Assembly: GCA_928722015.1 (NCBI GenBank)
Contig: CAKMWI010000007.1
Coordinates: 124,001 to 188,000 of the forward strand
Direction: 5' to 3'
DNA: 64,000 bases
Origin: Candidatus Gastranaerophilales bacterium
Lineage (GTDB): Bacteria; Cyanobacteriota; Vampirovibrionia; Gastranaerophilales; Gastranaerophilaceae
Both the position numbers and the translations under genes were made by a program. Under the pieces are notes generated by a model that did not search any database, was not told the DNA's origin, and was given only the letters and a program-made list of their open reading frames with translations. Position 1 is the stretch's first letter. Each line of letters starts with the position of its first letter. This document shows, piece after piece, positions 1 through 8,819 of this stretch.

Positions 1-112
1 CTTCAGTTAAATATCTTTTTAATTTAGCAGCATCTTTGTAATCTACTGATGTAACTTTATCAGCACATAGACTACAATTTTTACGTTTTTTCTTATCATC
101 TTGTCTTGCCAT
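1..112 (-). CDS. rpsR: 30S ribosomal protein S18 (partial, C-terminus off the left edge)
   Basis: Reading the minus strand from the ATG at 112 gives 37 residues starting MARQDDKKKRKNCSLC. The basic N-terminus, the CxxC pair and the VDYKDAAKLKRYL stretch are typical of S18, a small-subunit protein that pairs with S6. It lies directly downstream of ssb and rpsF in the classic rpsF-ssb-rpsR order. The reading frame runs off the window edge, so only about half of the protein is seen. Confidence 0.9.
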   Translation of the reverse strand, partial: MARQDDKKKRKNCSLCADKVTSVDYKDAAKLKRYLTE

Positions 113-167
113 TGTGTTAATTGCCTTTCTAGCCTTATTATTTTACTACTTAATTTTTTATTTTAAT

Positions 168-581
168 TTAGAATGGCACTTCTTCATCAGCCATCAATAC
201 ATCCGCATCAGATTCAGGAGAGGTTTCCATTTCTCCGAATGTTAAGATATCACCCTCTTCAGAAGAATCTTGGGAAGAAGTTGAGCTACCACTCATAAGT
301 TCAATAGTTGCAGCTTCGATTTCAAAAACCTTTTTTTCAGTTCCGTCATCCATTTTGCTGATGCCATTTTGTAATCTACCTTCAACCAAAACTTTTTGAT
401 TTTTAGAAAGAGAAGAAACAACTTCTTCTAGAGATTGTCTTTTAGCAATTACTCTTACTAATGTTTCTTCTTGTTGACCTACATTAATTACAAAAGATGA
501 AACAGCAACATTGTTAGATGTAAATCCTGTTTTTGGTGTTTTGTAAACTATACCTGTAACTACTGCTTTTGCTAATGTCAT
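168..581 (-). CDS. ssb: Single-stranded DNA-binding protein
   Basis: This 137-residue protein has an OB-fold over about residues 1-105, a Ser/Glu/Asp-rich linker and an acidic tip ending EEVPF. That tip is the partner-docking tail of bacterial SSB. SSB coats ssDNA during replication, recombination and repair. A clear SD (AAAGGAAAT) precedes the ATG at 581. It sits between rpsF and rpsR on the same strand, so it is probably cotranscribed with these ribosomal genes. The protein is at the short end of the family, with a brief linker. Confidence 0.95.
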   Translation of the reverse strand: MTLAKAVVTGIVYKTPKTGFTSNNVAVSSFVINVGQQEETLVRVIAKRQSLEEVVSSLSKNQKVLVEGRLQNGISKMDDGTEKKVFEIEAATIELMSGSSTSSQDSSEEGDILTFGEMETSPESDADVLMADEEVPF

Positions 582-644
582 TCTTATTTCCTTTAACCTT
601 TTTAGCTTATTTTTCGGTAATTTTATATTATTACCAATTAAATG

Positions 645-944
645 TTATACAGAAGCTTTTTCAGAAACTTCCATAAACATTATTCTTAAAATATTATCAT
701 TTAATCTTAATTGTCTTTTAAATTCTGCAACTTTATCAGCAGGTAAAGAAAGTGTGCTTGTTGAGAAATATCCGTCTCTGAAATTTTGGATTTCATAAGC
801 TAATTTTTTTCTGCCTACTTTGTCTGTTGATTTAACTTCTCCACCAAATTCACTAATAGTTGAACTGATTTTTTCGATTAATTTATCAACTTCTTCGGCA
901 TCCAGATTAGGTTTGAATATAGTCATTAATTCATAAGTTTTCAT
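645..944 (-). CDS. rpsF: 30S ribosomal protein S6
   Basis: This is a 99-residue protein beginning MKTYELMTIFKPN, with the S6 signatures KKLAYEI and FRDGYFS and a final RLNDNILRIM strand. Its length is normal for the family. S6 binds the central domain of 16S rRNA together with S18. A strong SD (AAAAGGAGA) lies upstream of the ATG at 944. It is the first gene of the rpsF-ssb-rpsR cluster, with dapF about 70 bp upstream on the same strand. Confidence 0.96.
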   Translation of the reverse strand: MKTYELMTIFKPNLDAEEVDKLIEKISSTISEFGGEVKSTDKVGRKKLAYEIQNFRDGYFSTSTLSLPADKVAEFKRQLRLNDNILRIMFMEVSEKASV

Positions 945-1013
945 TTATTTGTCTCCTTTTAGTAATTTTATCTTATGTATTATGCTTAAATATTATCATG
1001 AACATAAAAATTA

Positions 1014-1850
1014 TTACAACATGTATTCGGCAGTGAAACTGTATTCTGCAGGGCCTATAAGGAAAATGTCTTGGTTAGGATTATCCTTTGTTCCGCTCCA
1101 TTCAACGTTTACAGCCCCACCTGGCAAATTTACTTTTATTTTGTTTTCTGTTAAGTTATTTAAAACACAAGCTACTGTACTTGCGCAGGCTCCGGTTCCA
1201 CAGGCTAAGGTGATTCCGCATCCTCGTTCATAAACGGTCATTTCAATTTCATTTTTTGAAATTATTTTTACAAATTCCGTATTTGTTTTTTCCGGAAAAT
1301 ATGGATGAACTTCCATATCCGGACCGTATGTTTTGGCACAATACATAGTGTCTTTGTCTGTAAAGATTACACAATGAGGATTTCCCATTGATACCGGAGT
1401 TATATTAAATTTTTCACCCTTTATATGAACTTGATGATTCCCTTTGAATGGGATTTTTTCTTCTTCAAGTATAGGAGTACCCATATTTACTTTTACAAAA
1501 CCATTATCCAAAATTTCTGGTTTAATTATTCCGGCAAGTGTATTAACACAAAAAGATTTTTTATTAACTAATTTATTATCATAGACATATTTTGCAAAGC
1601 ATCTCATTCCATTTCCGCACATTTGGGCTGTTGTGCCGTCAGAATTATAAAAATACCAGCCGATATCTGTTTCGTTTGCAGAATTAATATCAGGAATAAT
1701 CATACCATCTGCGCCTATTCCAAAGTGTCTATTACATATTTTTTTTGCTAATTCAGACATTGTGAGCTTGGTTTTTTCAAATTCACAATAGTCTAAAATT
1801 ACAAAATCGTTTCCGCAACCCTGCATTTTTGTTATGTTTATTGTTGTCAT
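1014..1850 (-). CDS. dapF: Diaminopimelate epimerase
   Basis: This 278-residue protein is of normal family length. The two catalytic cysteines of the PLP-independent racemase are visible: C78 in MCGNGMRC and C217 in ACGTGA. The N-terminal QGCGNDFVILD is also diagnostic. It converts LL-DAP to meso-DAP for lysine and peptidoglycan synthesis. The SD AGAGGT lies 8 bp before the ATG. The pathway genes asd and dapB are at the far end of this window. No terminator separates it from rpsF, so readthrough is possible. Confidence 0.96.
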   Translation of the reverse strand: MTTINITKMQGCGNDFVILDYCEFEKTKLTMSELAKKICNRHFGIGADGMIIPDINSANETDIGWYFYNSDGTTAQMCGNGMRCFAKYVYDNKLVNKKSFCVNTLAGIIKPEILDNGFVKVNMGTPILEEEKIPFKGNHQVHIKGEKFNITPVSMGNPHCVIFTDKDTMYCAKTYGPDMEVHPYFPEKTNTEFVKIISKNEIEMTVYERGCGITLACGTGACASTVACVLNNLTENKIKVNLPGGAVNVEWSGTKDNPNQDIFLIGPAEYSFTAEYML

Positions 1851-1901
1851 ATAATTTACCTCTTTGGGATAAATTATACAATATAAATATGTTGCTGTAA
1901 A

Positions 1902-2591
1902 TTAAGCTTTTATATCCAGATTTTTATAGCATTGAGTGTTGTTGTATTGTTTTACCAGAGGTGTGTTTTGTTGTGAAATCGGTTTATCCCAATATTCTGC
2001 AATCTTTTTACCGATTTTTTGTCCAATACTTGAAGATGTGATTGAACCAGCAACAAATACAACCCCTTTTATTATAGGTATCCACTTCTTATTAATTGGA
2101 AGTTTATTCAAAACTCCATCAAGTTTTTTCTTCATTAGGCCTTCACCGATAAACATCCCGGCAATGCTTCCTGATTCGGCGATAAGTGTTTTCTTTCTGT
2201 CTTTTTTGTCTGCAAGTGCTACATTCAGGCCGCTTGAGGCCACAATAAGCGGATTAACATTATTAGATGCAAAATTTACAGCTTTAGATAATCCGTTAAA
2301 TACCTTATCTGATTTTGCAATATCGTCCAGTGTATTTAAAACTGTCTTTATTTTTTTGCTTGCGTAATTTGCGGCTTTAGATATGTTATTAAATACTTTA
2401 TCTGTATTATTAATATTTTTAATTGTCCGCATAGTTTGTAAGGTTTTTTTTGAATCATCAGCATACTGAGCACCTGCTTTAATTAAAGATGCGCTTTGAC
2501 CAATAGTAACCGGTAATCTGCCAATATTTTCATTCATTGTTTTATCGGCATTTCTTATTGCAAATATACCTGTAGCTACGCCACTATACAT
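1902..2591 (-). CDS. Hypothetical protein, possible membrane-associated
   Basis: This 229-residue protein is not recognised. It is Lys/Asn/Ala-rich and has an internal near-repeat: a segment around residues 55-75 (NNTDKVFNNISKAANYASKK) recurs around 90-110 (KSDKVFNGLSKAVNFASNN). A hydrophobic stretch near residues 170-190 (IPIIKGVVFVAGSITSSS) is followed by a GxxIGKKI helix, like small glycine-zipper membrane segments. A weak GAAAGG motif precedes the ATG at 2591. Its style resembles the small hypothetical proteins at 30253 and 47964. No function can be assigned. Confidence 0.7.
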   Translation of the reverse strand: MYSGVATGIFAIRNADKTMNENIGRLPVTIGQSASLIKAGAQYADDSKKTLQTMRTIKNINNTDKVFNNISKAANYASKKIKTVLNTLDDIAKSDKVFNGLSKAVNFASNNVNPLIVASSGLNVALADKKDRKKTLIAESGSIAGMFIGEGLMKKKLDGVLNKLPINKKWIPIIKGVVFVAGSITSSSIGQKIGKKIAEYWDKPISQQNTPLVKQYNNTQCYKNLDIKA

Positions 2592-2691
2592 AAATAATGA
2601 AACCTTTCACACTATAACCTACATGTATATAAAGTATTTTTTTTGTGTGAAATTGCACAAGTTAATAATTTGTTTACATTTTTTAAAAATT

Positions 2692-3687
2692 TTATTTATT
2701 GCAAATAGTATTTACAATTTGTGAGGCTGTGATTTTAAGACAATCTAATTTAGCACATGTAGTTTGACGTTTTGCCCACAAGCAAGGTTTTAATTTACAT
2801 TTATCATTAGATTTTATAGCTGTTATATTACTATTTTGCGGAATTAGAGCTTTATCATCTGTTGGTCCGAAAATTACATAAGTTTTAATTCCCAGTGCAA
2901 CTGCAACATGTAAAGGGGCCGAATCTGAGCATAAAAATATATCAGCAGAAGAAATAAGTTCAGCTAATTCTTTTAAATTCTTGGTTGTCCCGTATAGGTT
3001 TTCAAAATTTTGTGTTCTTACTTTTTCCAAAATAGTTTCAATGCATTCCTTGTCATCAGGACCACCTACTAATCTGACCTTTTTTCCTTCAGCAACAAGC
3101 AAGTCTATTGTTTTTGCCCAAATTTCAGGAGTTATGGTTTTGATACACCCTTTTTCGATGCTTAATTTACTTACTCCGGGATGGATAAGGATAGAATTTG
3201 TTATTTTTTCTCTTCGTTGTATATTTATTTCCGGTAGTTCAGTATTATAATCAGTAATATTGCGAATCAAATCGTGATACATTTTGCATGCATATTGATT
3301 TTTGTTTAAAGGCATTGCATGAGTTAGTAATATTTTACTTAGTTTTCCTGTATTATATCCGCAACGTTCTTTTATTCCTGTTAAGAAAAGAAGTATACTT
3401 ATAAATTTATTGCCTCCCGAAGAAACAACTAAATCAAAATTCCCTTTTCGGGCTTTAAAAATAAGTTTTATTAATTCTTTATATTTATTTTTTCCTTTTA
3501 TATCAATAAGAATTAGGTTATCGATTATATCAGTTAAGTCTTTAATACCTTTACTTCTTGGCTCAAGTGCCAGAGTGATTTCAGCATTTGGAAATTGTTT
3601 TTTTAAAGAAATTAAAGTAGGGAGAAAAAATATTTCATCTCCTATTCCGCCGAAATTTATTGCAAGTATTCTCTTCTTCATTTCCAT
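2692..3687 (-). CDS. Glycosyltransferase family 9 (heptosyltransferase-like)
   Basis: About 331 residues. The N-terminus (AINFGGIGDEIFFLPTLISLKKQFP region) and the C-terminal nucleotide-sugar site (SSADIFLCSDSAPLHVA, then FGPTDDK) are typical of GT9/ADP-heptosyltransferases such as WaaC/WaaF/WaaQ. It probably adds a sugar to the LPS core, in line with rfaE2 and the lpx genes later in the window. I chose the ATG at 3687 because a TATAAT lies exactly six bases upstream (3694-3699) and no SD is seen. A second in-frame ATG is at 3681. Acceptor and donor are unknown. Confidence 0.85.
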   Translation of the reverse strand: MEMKKRILAINFGGIGDEIFFLPTLISLKKQFPNAEITLALEPRSKGIKDLTDIIDNLILIDIKGKNKYKELIKLIFKARKGNFDLVVSSGGNKFISILLFLTGIKERCGYNTGKLSKILLTHAMPLNKNQYACKMYHDLIRNITDYNTELPEINIQRREKITNSILIHPGVSKLSIEKGCIKTITPEIWAKTIDLLVAEGKKVRLVGGPDDKECIETILEKVRTQNFENLYGTTKNLKELAELISSADIFLCSDSAPLHVAVALGIKTYVIFGPTDDKALIPQNSNITAIKSNDKCKLKPCLWAKRQTTCAKLDCLKITASQIVNTICNK

Positions 3688-3693
3688 AATTCT

Positions 3694-3720
3694 ATTATAC
3701 AAAAAAAGTTAATATGTAAA
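3694..3720 (-). promoter_or_regulatory. Candidate promoter for leaderless GT9 mRNA
   Basis: On the minus strand, TTTACA (3715-3720) and a perfect TATAAT (3694-3699) are separated by 15 bp, slightly short. The first ATG lies six bases beyond the -10, so transcription would begin at about the start codon. Confidence 0.45.
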
Positions 3721-3731
3721 CTTTTGAATAT

Positions 3732-3757
3732 AAAAAAAAGACCTCTTAGAAGAGGTC
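3732..3757 (-). terminator. Orphan minus-strand intrinsic terminator
   Basis: GACCTCT (3740-3746) and AGAGGTC (3751-3757) form a 7-bp stem with a TAGA loop. Read on the minus strand it is followed by eight T. No minus-strand gene ends here. It sits just upstream of the GT9 promoter and would block antisense transcription entering that gene. Confidence 0.6.
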
Positions 3758-3927
3758 AAGGTTGGTTATTTTTGGTTATGTTATAGTATTATGTCAGTTT
3801 TATATCTATTTAGAATTTTTGGTTTACATCTGGTTAAATTATCCTCAAGATTATTATTTGCTTATTTTATTTTTAATATTTACAATTCTTAACGTTTTTA
3901 ATGTCGGTTTGATATTATTATGGTTAT

Positions 3928-4368
3928 ATGTTGGAAAAAATAAAAAAGTTTATTTATGCAAAAATTTTAAAAAAACATTACTGGCGTACAGGCAAATGTA
4001 AGGGCTGCGGGCAGTGTTGTACTCACATTTATGTTAAACATTTTAAACATGTATTAAAGGATGAAAAAGAGTTTCACAAGTTGCAATATTTGCATAAGTT
4101 TTATTCAGATTTAAAAATAATAGGCAAGGATGAATTGGGCTTGATTTTTGAATGTAAGAATCTTGATAGTCAAACTAAGCGTTGCAAGATTCATTTTTGG
4201 CGTCCTGGAATTTGTAGAAGATATCCTCAAGAGGAGCTTTTTTCAATGGGTGGAACTTTATCTGAAGATTGCGGCTATAAAATGGAACCGATTGTTCCTT
4301 TTAAGGAAGTATTATCGAATGTAGAAAAGCGTAATAAGAGAAAAAATATTATCCGAAAGTGGTTCTAA
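3928..4368 (+). CDS. YkgJ-family Cys-cluster (zinc/iron-chelating) protein
   Basis: This is a 146-residue protein with an N-terminal C24xxC27xxC30C31 cluster, then FECKNL, KRCKIH, RPGICRRYP and a final DCGYK. That arrangement matches the YkgJ/UPF0153-type CxxCxxCC family, thought to bind Zn or an Fe-S cluster and of unsettled function. The start is the ATG at 3928; no strong SD is seen. A second member of the family lies at 19549-21863 and is disrupted by a transposon. No neighbour hints at a specific substrate. Confidence 0.8.
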   Translation: MLEKIKKFIYAKILKKHYWRTGKCKGCGQCCTHIYVKHFKHVLKDEKEFHKLQYLHKFYSDLKIIGKDELGLIFECKNLDSQTKRCKIHFWRPGICRRYPQEELFSMGGTLSEDCGYKMEPIVPFKEVLSNVEKRNKRKNIIRKWF

Positions 4369-4459
4369 AAGTTTAGACTTTCTTCTAATGTAACTGGTTG
4401 TAATATCACTTATATTGAACATGTCATTAGCCATGTAGATAAATAAAGGAGGAAGTATA

Positions 4460-4807
4460 ATGATAAAAAAGATTATAATATTTACATCAGTAATTTTATT
4501 TTCATGTTTACAGGCTTATAGTGTTTGCAAAATTGGAGATATGGAAGCGTGTAAAGCAAATTTGGACAGGCAGTCTCAAACAATCAGAGATAAATTAGTT
4601 CCGAATCATCTTGATCAAATGGTTAATCCAACAAGGGATTCTTCAAAGGAATTTAAAAATGTTCCGCATTATATTCCTGAAACTATAAATATGGATGTAG
4701 ATTCTAATCCTGAAAACAGCGAAACTAACACTCCATATAATGCAGCTTGTCAATTTGGTGTTTGTTTGCCTGGCGACAATTCAAATTCGGGTAATGTTGG
4801 GGAATAA
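4460..4807 (+). CDS. Small secreted protein of unknown function
   Basis: This 115-residue protein has an N-terminal signal peptide (MIKKIIIFTSVILFSCLQAYS). The LFSC segment could be a non-classical lipobox, but cleavage after QAYS is equally likely. The mature part is Asn/Pro/Asp-rich and contains four cysteines (CKIGDMEAC, AACQFGVC), perhaps forming disulphides in the periplasm. It has a strong SD (AAAGGAGG) eight bases before the ATG. It stands alone between a YkgJ gene and a convergent flavoprotein gene, with a shared terminator behind it. No known family is recognised. Confidence 0.75.
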   Translation: MIKKIIIFTSVILFSCLQAYSVCKIGDMEACKANLDRQSQTIRDKLVPNHLDQMVNPTRDSSKEFKNVPHYIPETINMDVDSNPENSETNTPYNAACQFGVCLPGDNSNSGNVGE

Positions 4808-4828
4808 TAACAATTTACCTCCAAAAAA

Positions 4829-4860
4829 AAGACTACCTGCATATCGGTAGTCTTCTTTTT
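4829..4860. terminator. Bidirectional intrinsic terminator
   Basis: GACTACC (4831-4837) pairs with GGTAGTC (4846-4852) around an 8-base loop. An A-run lies on the left and a T-rich run on the right, so it can serve both the secreted-protein gene (plus) and the flavoprotein gene (minus). Confidence 0.85.
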
Positions 4861-4875
4861 ATAATCTAAGGTGTT

Positions 4876-6264
4876 TTATCTTTCACAAATTGTTCTTGCG
4901 ACATAAACACCTGATGCAGAAGCTTGTAATAGGCCTCTTGTTACACCGGCACCATCTCCAATAGTAAATAGATTTTTTACACCTTCAGTTTCCAGTTCAT
5001 TTGTTAATTTAACTCTTGCAGAGTAGAATTTAACTTCAATACCATAAAGAAGTGTGTATCTTGATGCTGTTCCTGGAGCAATTTTATCCAATGCTTTAAG
5101 CATTTCTATTATACTGGTCATTTGTCTATATGGAATTACAAGGCTTAAATCTCCTGGTGTTGCACAAGATAATGTAGGTGTAATTATACTTGATTTGATA
5201 CGTTCAGGTGTTGAACGTCTGCCATCCAGCAAGTCTCCGAATCTTTGAACAAGAATTCCTCCTGCAAGCATATTTGCTAATCGTGCAATATGTTGTCCGT
5301 ATTGGATAGGTTCTTTAAAAGGTTCTGTAAATTTTTCAGAAACCAGTAGTGCAAAGTTTGTATTTGGAGTTTTGTAATTTGCATAACTATGTCCGTTTAC
5401 GGTGGCTATACCGCTGTAATTTTCCTGAACAACTTCCCCGTTTGGATTCATACAGAATGTTCTTACTTCATCTCCAAAGGTAGGGGAATGATATATCAAT
5501 TTTGATTCATATAATTTTGAAGTTAAAGGTTCAAATACAGGTGCAGGAAGCTCAACTCTAACGCCGATATCAACTGCATTATTTACCATACCGATTTTAT
5601 GTTTTGCAAATTCTTGACTTAACCAGTCAGCTCCTTCTCTTCCAGGGGCGATAATTGTGTATTCTGCTGAAATTATATCACCATTATCCAGTTCAATTCC
5701 TTTAACTTGTTCGCACTCAACAATTAATGATTTAGCGGAAACGTTATTAAGAATAGTGATTCTTTCGTCAAGATAGTCCTGCATGTTTTTTAATACATCT
5801 AAGCTTCTTTCTGTTCCAAGATGTCTTACAGGAGAGTGTACAAGTTTCAATTCTGCAAGAACAGCTTGGTGTTCAATTTCTTCAAAAATTTTTCTGTCAG
5901 TTCCGAAAACTTCTTCAGTAGCTCCATATTTTAAATATAAATCGTCGGCGTATCCGATTAGGTCTTCAGCTTGTTTTCTGGTCATATAATCAACTAGATG
6001 ACCGCCAACATCGGGAGTTAGTGTTAATTTTCCGTCAGAAAAAGCTCCAGCTCCACCCCAGCCGCATAATAAACCGCATCTTTTGCAGTTTACACATTTT
6101 GGGGAACCTTCTCTTATAGGGCATTTTCTTTTTTCAATTCTTTGCCCTTTTTCAATTAAAACCACTTTCCATTCCGGTTTTAATTTCATAATTTCTAAAG
6201 CTGCAAATATTCCTGCAGGGCCAGCGCCTATAATTGCTACATTATACATTAACTTATTCTCCAT
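4876..6264 (-). CDS. FAD-dependent dehydrogenase (COG2509-like)
   Basis: About 462 residues. The N-terminus has a Rossmann FAD motif (AIIGAGPAGIFAA) followed by a Cys-rich loop (CPIREGSPKCVNCKRC). A GWGGAGAFSDGKL segment and a C-terminal FTIGDGAGVTRGLLQASASG motif complete the pattern of the uncharacterised FAD-dependent dehydrogenases grouped with COG2509. Substrate and electron partner are unknown. A TTG at 6273 would add three residues; I prefer the ATG at 6264. A TATACT lies in the upstream region, about 16 bp before this ATG. The gene faces the PBP gene across a 250-bp divergent promoter region. Confidence 0.8.
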   Translation of the reverse strand: MENKLMYNVAIIGAGPAGIFAALEIMKLKPEWKVVLIEKGQRIEKRKCPIREGSPKCVNCKRCGLLCGWGGAGAFSDGKLTLTPDVGGHLVDYMTRKQAEDLIGYADDLYLKYGATEEVFGTDRKIFEEIEHQAVLAELKLVHSPVRHLGTERSLDVLKNMQDYLDERITILNNVSAKSLIVECEQVKGIELDNGDIISAEYTIIAPGREGADWLSQEFAKHKIGMVNNAVDIGVRVELPAPVFEPLTSKLYESKLIYHSPTFGDEVRTFCMNPNGEVVQENYSGIATVNGHSYANYKTPNTNFALLVSEKFTEPFKEPIQYGQHIARLANMLAGGILVQRFGDLLDGRRSTPERIKSSIITPTLSCATPGDLSLVIPYRQMTSIIEMLKALDKIAPGTASRYTLLYGIEVKFYSARVKLTNELETEGVKNLFTIGDGAGVTRGLLQASASGVYVARTICER

Positions 6265-6473
6265 ATTTGTCAACCGTTTAAGTATAACTCGAACATTTTT
6301 TTATTTAAATACTTTGTAAAGATTTTTATAAAATAGTGTACGAATCTTGGATTTGGCGTTTATATATGTGTGTATTAAAAATTTTTCATTTTTATGTAGA
6401 ATACTTTGCAGTAATGTTTTGTATTGCATAATTAAGAATTTGAACATAATTTGGGATAACAATGTGTAAAAAC

Positions 6474-6513
6474 TTGCTATATTCCTTTAAGTGTTATAAT
6501 ATATCGCTATAAT
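6474..6513 (+). promoter_or_regulatory. Promoter region of the PBP1A gene
   Basis: Two TATAAT hexamers are present, at 6495-6500 and 6508-6513. A TTGCTA lies 15 bp before the first. The SD GGGAG follows directly. Which -10 is used cannot be told from sequence. Confidence 0.4.
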
Positions 6514-6524
6514 GGGAGAGTATC

Positions 6525-8708
6525 ATGTCAAGTTCGTACGAAAAATATAAAAGATTGAGGGCCGCTAAGGATATAGCTAGAGAGAATATTTCTAGAAGAA
6601 GTGAAAATAAGTTTTTTACAAATTTAAAATTGTTTGTTTTAACTTCTACTGCATTGTTACTTGCCGGGTTCGTTGCATTTAATCTTTATTTGTCTTCATT
6701 ACCGCCGATTGAAAACTTAGAGGATTTTAGACCAAATATTGTTACAAAATTTTATTCTGAAGATGGTGAAGTTATAAAAACTTTTACTGCTTACACTTAT
6801 AATAAAGTAGAGTTGAAAGATGTTCCGGAAGATTTAAAAAAAGCTCTTATTGCTACTGAGGATAAAAATTTTTACAGGCATAGCGGCTATGACATTTTTG
6901 GCATTATAAGATCTTCAATTCAGAATGTTATTGCAAGGCGAACAGTTCAAGGTGCAAGTACTTTGACACAGCAACTTGCAAGAATATTATTCCTTTCAAA
7001 TGAAAGGACGTTGACTAGAAAAATTAAAGAAATAGAAGTTGCGGCAAGAATTGAAAAGACAATTACCAAAGACCAAATTTTGGAAATGTATTTGAATAAT
7101 GTTTATTTGGGAGCCGGTGCCTATGGTGTTTCTGCAGCTTCCCAAATATATTTTAATAAAAAGCTCAATCAATTATCTTTGCCTGAACTTGCATTGATTG
7201 CGGGATTGCCTCAGGCTCCTTCTGTTTACAATCCTTACAATAATAAAGAACTTGCAAAACAGAGAAGAAATCAGGTTCTTAAAAGAATGTTGACAATGAA
7301 ATATATTTCAGAAGAGGAATATAATAATGCCATTAAAGCAGAAATTCATTTGAGCAGTGTTCCGCAGTTATATACTACTAATAAGGCGCCATATTTTAGT
7401 GATTATGTTCTTAAAGAAATGGAAAAACTTGGTTTTGAAGAAACAGATATTATTCATGGCGGTTATAAAGTTATTACAACACTTGATTCAAAAGCTCAAG
7501 CTGCAGCAAATGAATCTATATTAAAAAATATGAAAGCTTATGGGCTTACAAATAAATCTCAGCAAGCTGCGGTATTTTCATTTAACCCTATTGACGGCAG
7601 AATTCTTGTGTTTGCAGGAGGAAAAAATTACGGAGACAGTCAATATGATAGGGTAACTCAGGCTATAAGACCTCCGGGTTCTGCATTCAAACCATTTGTA
7701 TATGCTGCTGCAATGGAAAAAGGGATTACTCCGAATGATATAGTTGATGACAGTCCAATTACAATAGCTAAATGGTCTCCTCATAACTATGGTCATAAAT
7801 ATAGAGGAAAGATACCGATATATAAGGCATTGATGATTTCATCAAATGTCTGTGCTGCACGTGTTATTCAAGAAGTAGGTATTCGTTCTGTTATTCAAAT
7901 AGCAAGAGTACTGGGGATAACAACTCCTTTAGAATATGATTATACTATTTCTCTAGGTTCAAATGGAGTTAAGTTATTTGAATTTGTGAGGGCCTATGGT
8001 GCTTTTGCAAATGGAGGGTATGTTGTTCAGCCTTATGCAATTGAAAGAATTGAGGATTCTCGAGGTCGAGTATTATACAGAGCTCCTAAAACAAAATCAT
8101 CTCATCAGTTAAGTCTTAAAACTGCAGCAGAGATGACTGCGATGTTGAAAACGGTAATAATTTCCGGAACCGGAACTGGTGCTAATATCGGAAAACCTGC
8201 AGCAGGAAAAACAGGAACAACTGATGATTCTCGTGATGCATATTTTGTTGGTTATACACCTGATGTTGTTACTGGCGTTTGGGTTGGTGATGATAATAAT
8301 AAAAAGGTTCCGGGTTTATATGGCGGAACTATTCCGGCTAGAATTTGGAAAGATGTTATGACTGTTGCAACAAAGGATTATGGAGATAGAGATTTTGATT
8401 ATCCTGAAGTTGAACTTGAAAATTATCATGGTACTTTTGGAAAATCGAAAGTTATAGGTAATGAAGAAAGTCCAGCAGTTGAAGAAAAAGAAGCTGTACC
8501 TGAGGGTGAGATACCTGCAGTACAACCGGAAAACCAAGCTCAACCTGTTTCTACTCCGACTTCATCCGCGGCTCCAAAACCTTTAAATAATATTACTAAA
8601 GATTCTACTCCGGCAGATGTTGTAAAAAGTTATAAGCAACAAAATGCTCCGGTTCCAAATTCAGGTCGTGCTCCTATCCCAATGGCTGTTCCTGAAAGTT
8701 TGAGATAG
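6525..8708 (+). CDS. Penicillin-binding protein 1A (bifunctional transglycosylase/transpeptidase)
   Basis: This is a 727-residue class A PBP. It has a cytoplasmic basic N-terminus, one membrane anchor (about residues 34-56) and a GT51 glycosyltransferase domain. The GT51 domain shows catalytic E112 in TEDKNFYRH, then QGASTLTQQL, and EMYLNNVYLG. The transpeptidase domain has SxxK at about 386 (PGSAFKPF), SSN in ISSNVCAA and KTGT at about 562. It polymerises and cross-links peptidoglycan in the periplasm. The C-terminal 90 residues are Pro/Ala/Glu-rich and probably disordered. The SD GGGAGAG lies before the ATG at 6525. It is a single-gene unit with its own terminator. Confidence 0.95.
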   Translation: MSSSYEKYKRLRAAKDIARENISRRSENKFFTNLKLFVLTSTALLLAGFVAFNLYLSSLPPIENLEDFRPNIVTKFYSEDGEVIKTFTAYTYNKVELKDVPEDLKKALIATEDKNFYRHSGYDIFGIIRSSIQNVIARRTVQGASTLTQQLARILFLSNERTLTRKIKEIEVAARIEKTITKDQILEMYLNNVYLGAGAYGVSAASQIYFNKKLNQLSLPELALIAGLPQAPSVYNPYNNKELAKQRRNQVLKRMLTMKYISEEEYNNAIKAEIHLSSVPQLYTTNKAPYFSDYVLKEMEKLGFEETDIIHGGYKVITTLDSKAQAAANESILKNMKAYGLTNKSQQAAVFSFNPIDGRILVFAGGKNYGDSQYDRVTQAIRPPGSAFKPFVYAAAMEKGITPNDIVDDSPITIAKWSPHNYGHKYRGKIPIYKALMISSNVCAARVIQEVGIRSVIQIARVLGITTPLEYDYTISLGSNGVKLFEFVRAYGAFANGGYVVQPYAIERIEDSRGRVLYRAPKTKSSHQLSLKTAAEMTAMLKTVIISGTGTGANIGKPAAGKTGTTDDSRDAYFVGYTPDVVTGVWVGDDNNKKVPGLYGGTIPARIWKDVMTVATKDYGDRDFDYPEVELENYHGTFGKSKVIGNEESPAVEEKEAVPEGEIPAVQPENQAQPVSTPTSSAAPKPLNNITKDSTPADVVKSYKQQNAPVPNSGRAPIPMAVPESLR

Positions 8709-8730
8709 TAAAGAGTATGTATTTTTACTT

Positions 8731-8758
8731 AAAATAGCAGGATACACCCTGCTATTTT
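8731..8758 (+). terminator. Intrinsic terminator after PBP1A
   Basis: AAAATAGCAGG (8731-8741) pairs perfectly with CCTGCTATTTT (8748-8758) around a 6-base loop. The right arm supplies the U-rich end. Confidence 0.8.
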
Positions 8759-8819
8759 AATATGTAAATGTTTTGTCATTTTTGTATCAATAAATAGAAA
8801 AATATGTTAAGCTTAGTGT

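Noticed and set aside
949..1233. 94-codon plus-strand ORF
   Set aside because: It lies antisense to dapF, has no SD, and its residues follow from the dapF codons.
1936..2367. 143-codon plus-strand ORF
   Set aside because: It is antisense to the 229-residue hypothetical protein and shows no family motif or SD.
3762..4001. 79-codon hydrophobic plus-strand ORF
   Set aside because: It starts with TTG in AT-rich sequence, has no SD and overlaps the start of the YkgJ-type gene. Hydrophobic residues are expected by chance from AT-rich codons.
8759..8819. FMN riboswitch before ribE
   Set aside because: Only about 60 bases separate the PBP terminator from ribE, too few for the FMN aptamer, and its conserved blocks are not seen.
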